64,000 nt of DNA, taken from assembly GCF_964355755.1 (NCBI RefSeq), contig NC_092670.1, forward strand, positions 13,081,201-13,145,200. The letters run 5' to 3'. The notes beneath the pieces were generated by a model. It made no database searches and was not told the DNA's origin. It saw nothing but the letters and a program-made list of their open reading frames with translations. Positions 62,006 through 64,000 of the stretch are shown piece by piece. The translations under genes and the position numbers were made by a program. The stretch's first letter is position 1; every line of letters starts with the position of its first letter. Source of the stretch: Antedon mediterranea (Eukaryota; Echinodermata; Crinoidea; Comatulida; Antedonidae).

Positions 62006-62398
62006 TCATTTCTCGCTTGAGCATGACTCAAGAACTGCAGTACCGTAATTAAAAGTAGGAGGTGCTATATGAATATAATATTTCTGAAAAGTTTCCTCCT
62101 TAGCCCAACCAGCTGACTTCATGATGTTGTTTAGGTCAACATTTTTATTTAGAAGATGAGAAGCTGAGGCTGATCTGGTACTATGGGGCTTATATTGGAC
62201 TGTATCTATACCTGCATTACACATGAATTTCTTTACCCAGTGGGACACTGTATCCTTTGAAATCGGCTTATGTGGGGAAATGTAACTTAACAGTAGCTGT
62301 GCCTTATCCTGGCGAAAAACACTTGTACATGAAAGATATTCTGTCAACAAAGACACAATGCATAATTTTTTGTCAGATGGGAACGCATTGAATTCCAA
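62006..62398 (-). pseudogene. DIRS-type tyrosine recombinase, catalytic domain
   Basis: A 130-codon open frame with the C-terminal catalytic signature of tyrosine recombinases: H-x-x-R in KPHSTRSASASHLL, then AGWAKEETFQKYY with the candidate nucleophilic tyrosine. The N-terminal binding domain lies in another frame upstream (62900-62670, FNSGLSYSSINTARSMLSS), separated by stops. This copy is not expected to be functional. Confidence 0.8.
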
Positions 62399-62669
62399 TG
62401 GCTTTTGATGTTAGCCAACCAATGTATGCTTTATCTTTTCAGTTACATAGAAAACAATTTTATGATCACTCTTTTCCATATTTGCAATCGAGAGATTTAA
62501 TATCGTCTGGCACCTTTGACCACTTAAAAGACACAATAAGAACGCCAATCTTTGTGATATTTCTTTCAGCGATGATTCTTGGATTGATGGTTGCCCTCTG
62601 ATGCAATCTAGGGCAACATTGACATTCCAAGTATAACTGTACCTTGGTAAAGATGGGCTTTATGGTCTC

Positions 62670-62900
62670 TTATTCAAAAATACCCTTCATAAAGCGTTTC
62701 ACAATAGGTAATTGACCAAAAGATGCATACTCTTGACCTACAGCAAAAAGAGAAGACAACATACTTCTAGCAGTATTAATAGAACTGTACGATAAACCTG
62801 AATTAAACATATCTGATAAAAACTCAAGTGGTAATGTCACATGTGGTGAAATAATGTCACAATTTTTTCTCTCACAAAATTCAAACCATCTGTTAGCCAT
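62670..62900 (-). pseudogene. DIRS-type recombinase, N-terminal core-binding region
   Basis: RWFEFCERKNCD, LSYSSINTARSML and PIVKRFMKGIFE match the helical DNA-binding domain that precedes the catalytic domain in DIRS recombinases. A stop follows at the end of the frame. Confidence 0.7.
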
Positions 62901-63173
62901 AGTTTGATATTGAACCTTTGTTCCTGCTCACCACGATGCTACAGTAGTATGATCAGGAAGTTTACAACTCCCTGGTATGATATCTATTGTGCCTGAGGTA
63001 AATCCCTTTGATAATAAGCTTCTGCTGATACATGACATATGAGCAGTCATAGTTTCTTGGGTAGAGGATGAGTCAAGCCCGGTTGTGCATGAATTTGTGT
63101 TTGCTTCCTTGAGTATCCCCAGCAGCATGGGGTACCACGATTGGGATGGCCAATCTGGTACTACTAGAATTCC

Positions 63174-63988
63174 CTACGCCTTGTCTTGTATTATTTTCTG
63201 TATAACCCTGAGAACACAATTAAAAGGGGAAAAGCAATAAAATAATATATTTTGCCATGATATTGTAAACGCATCAATATCTGTTGCATATGGATCTTGC
63301 CTATAAGAGATGTATTTATCAAATTGTTTATTTAGTCTTGATGCAAAATCAATTGTGGGTAGAACATTAAGTTTCGTTAGAACCTCACATAAAGTTTTAG
63401 AATTTTGCATCCATTCTGTATCTATATTCTGTCTTCGAGATTCAAATCAGCAGTAACATTAAGCACTCCTGGTATGTGGATTGCAGTAATCCAAATATTA
63501 TTATAATATTATGCCCAAATTGTCCATGTAATATCATTACAAGGATCACTGTGACATGTTTCCATATTATTTATAATGGAAACAGCAGTAGTAATGTTAA
63601 TTATGAGCTTTACCTGTTCACCTAGAACTTGTTTGGAAAAAGATTTCAGGCCAAAATATGCAGCTAATAGCTCTAAATAATTTATATTTTCTCTCATTTA
63701 CTGTCCAATGACCACCTGTAGCGGCTTCACCCATTGCTACCACAAACCAGAAAGAGAGGCGTCTGTGTAAATAGTTAAATCAATTGCTAAATGTCAAATT
63801 ACATTAAAACATTGTGGTAGGTTTATCAGCCACCATTGTAGATCCTCAATAGCCGAGGATGACAAACACATTTTAGAGTCGAAATTTCCTCTGGCTGTCT
63901 TTAAAGCATTCATCTTATCCCTCTCCACTGCCCGATAATGGCATTTACCATATTGTACAGCAGGGAAGCTTGACACCATATACCCCAA
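63174..63988 (-). pseudogene. DIRS-type RT connection and RNase H region, frame-broken
   Basis: Three separate open frames (63988-63794, 63697-63509, 63410-63174) carry consecutive parts of one polyprotein. Between them stops are seen, for example TGA directly after NLPQCFNVI. The RNase H aspartate motif TDAS is still visible. Confidence 0.75.
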
Positions 63989-64000
63989 TAATCTGTGCTA

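Larger units (their letters stand above)
62006..64000 (-). mobile_element. Decayed DIRS-like retrotransposon (RT end, RNase H, tyrosine recombinase), cut by window edge
   Basis: On minus, the order is reverse transcriptase connection region (63988-63794: SSFPAVQYGKCHYR, LQWWLINLP), RNase H (TDASLS near 63750, NYLELLAAYFGLKSF at 63697-63509), a further conserved block (63410-63174: DFASRLNKQF, DAFTISWQN) and a tyrosine recombinase (62900-62006). This order is that of DIRS elements, which integrate by a recombinase rather than an integrase. Several stops and frame changes break the coding region, so this copy is inactive. The 5' part lies beyond the window. Confidence 0.85.

Overview
The window is nuclear DNA of an animal. 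It is AT-rich, its genes are split by GT-AG introns of about 0.1 to 5 kb, and it carries many transposon remnants. The protein-coding genes are typical of metazoans. Scattered AGGCCTA clusters, short inverted-repeat elements, a CR1/L2-like LINE tail and a DIRS-type retroelement point to an invertebrate deuterostome. An echinoderm is my best guess, but this is an inference from sequence style only.

Layout: two tRNA-Val(AAC)-like genes lie at the left edge (4-358, minus). PASK, the PAS-domain protein kinase, runs on plus from about 1539 or 2646 to 16659, with a second possible last exon at 17537-17670. PDCD2L (minus, 19143-21595) and RFC1 (plus, 21715-31199) are divergent, with start codons 119 bp apart and a consensus NRF-1 site between them. 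A 48-bp minisatellite of about 20 copies follows RFC1. A TPD52-family gene (minus, 35400-49481) has two candidate first exons and one cassette exon. It is divergent from SF3B6 (plus, 49959-54443), whose first intron holds a large foldback repeat. A small gene of unknown family with an arginine-rich tail (plus, 55873-57748) is followed at once by a 30-bp minisatellite. From about 58.6 kb to the right edge the DNA is mostly repeats: a C-rich array split by an 815-bp inverted-repeat element, a perfect 86-bp inverted repeat, a 79-bp perfect direct repeat, a 77-bp tandem repeat and a decayed DIRS-like retrotransposon (minus) that runs off the end.

The genes do not form a pathway. They are housekeeping or regulatory genes: nutrient-linked kinase signalling (PASK), ribosome maturation (PDCD2L family), clamp loading in DNA replication (RFC1), membrane trafficking (TPD52 family) and pre-mRNA splicing (SF3B6). 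Two divergent pairs with short shared upstream regions are the main regulatory architecture. I found no gene cluster that looks like a new biological system. The most unusual things are the repeat structures, the AGGCCTA clusters near gene starts, and the paired alternative exons of PASK and the TPD52 gene. All exon boundaries were read by hand from splice consensus, reading phase and family resemblance, with no transcript data.
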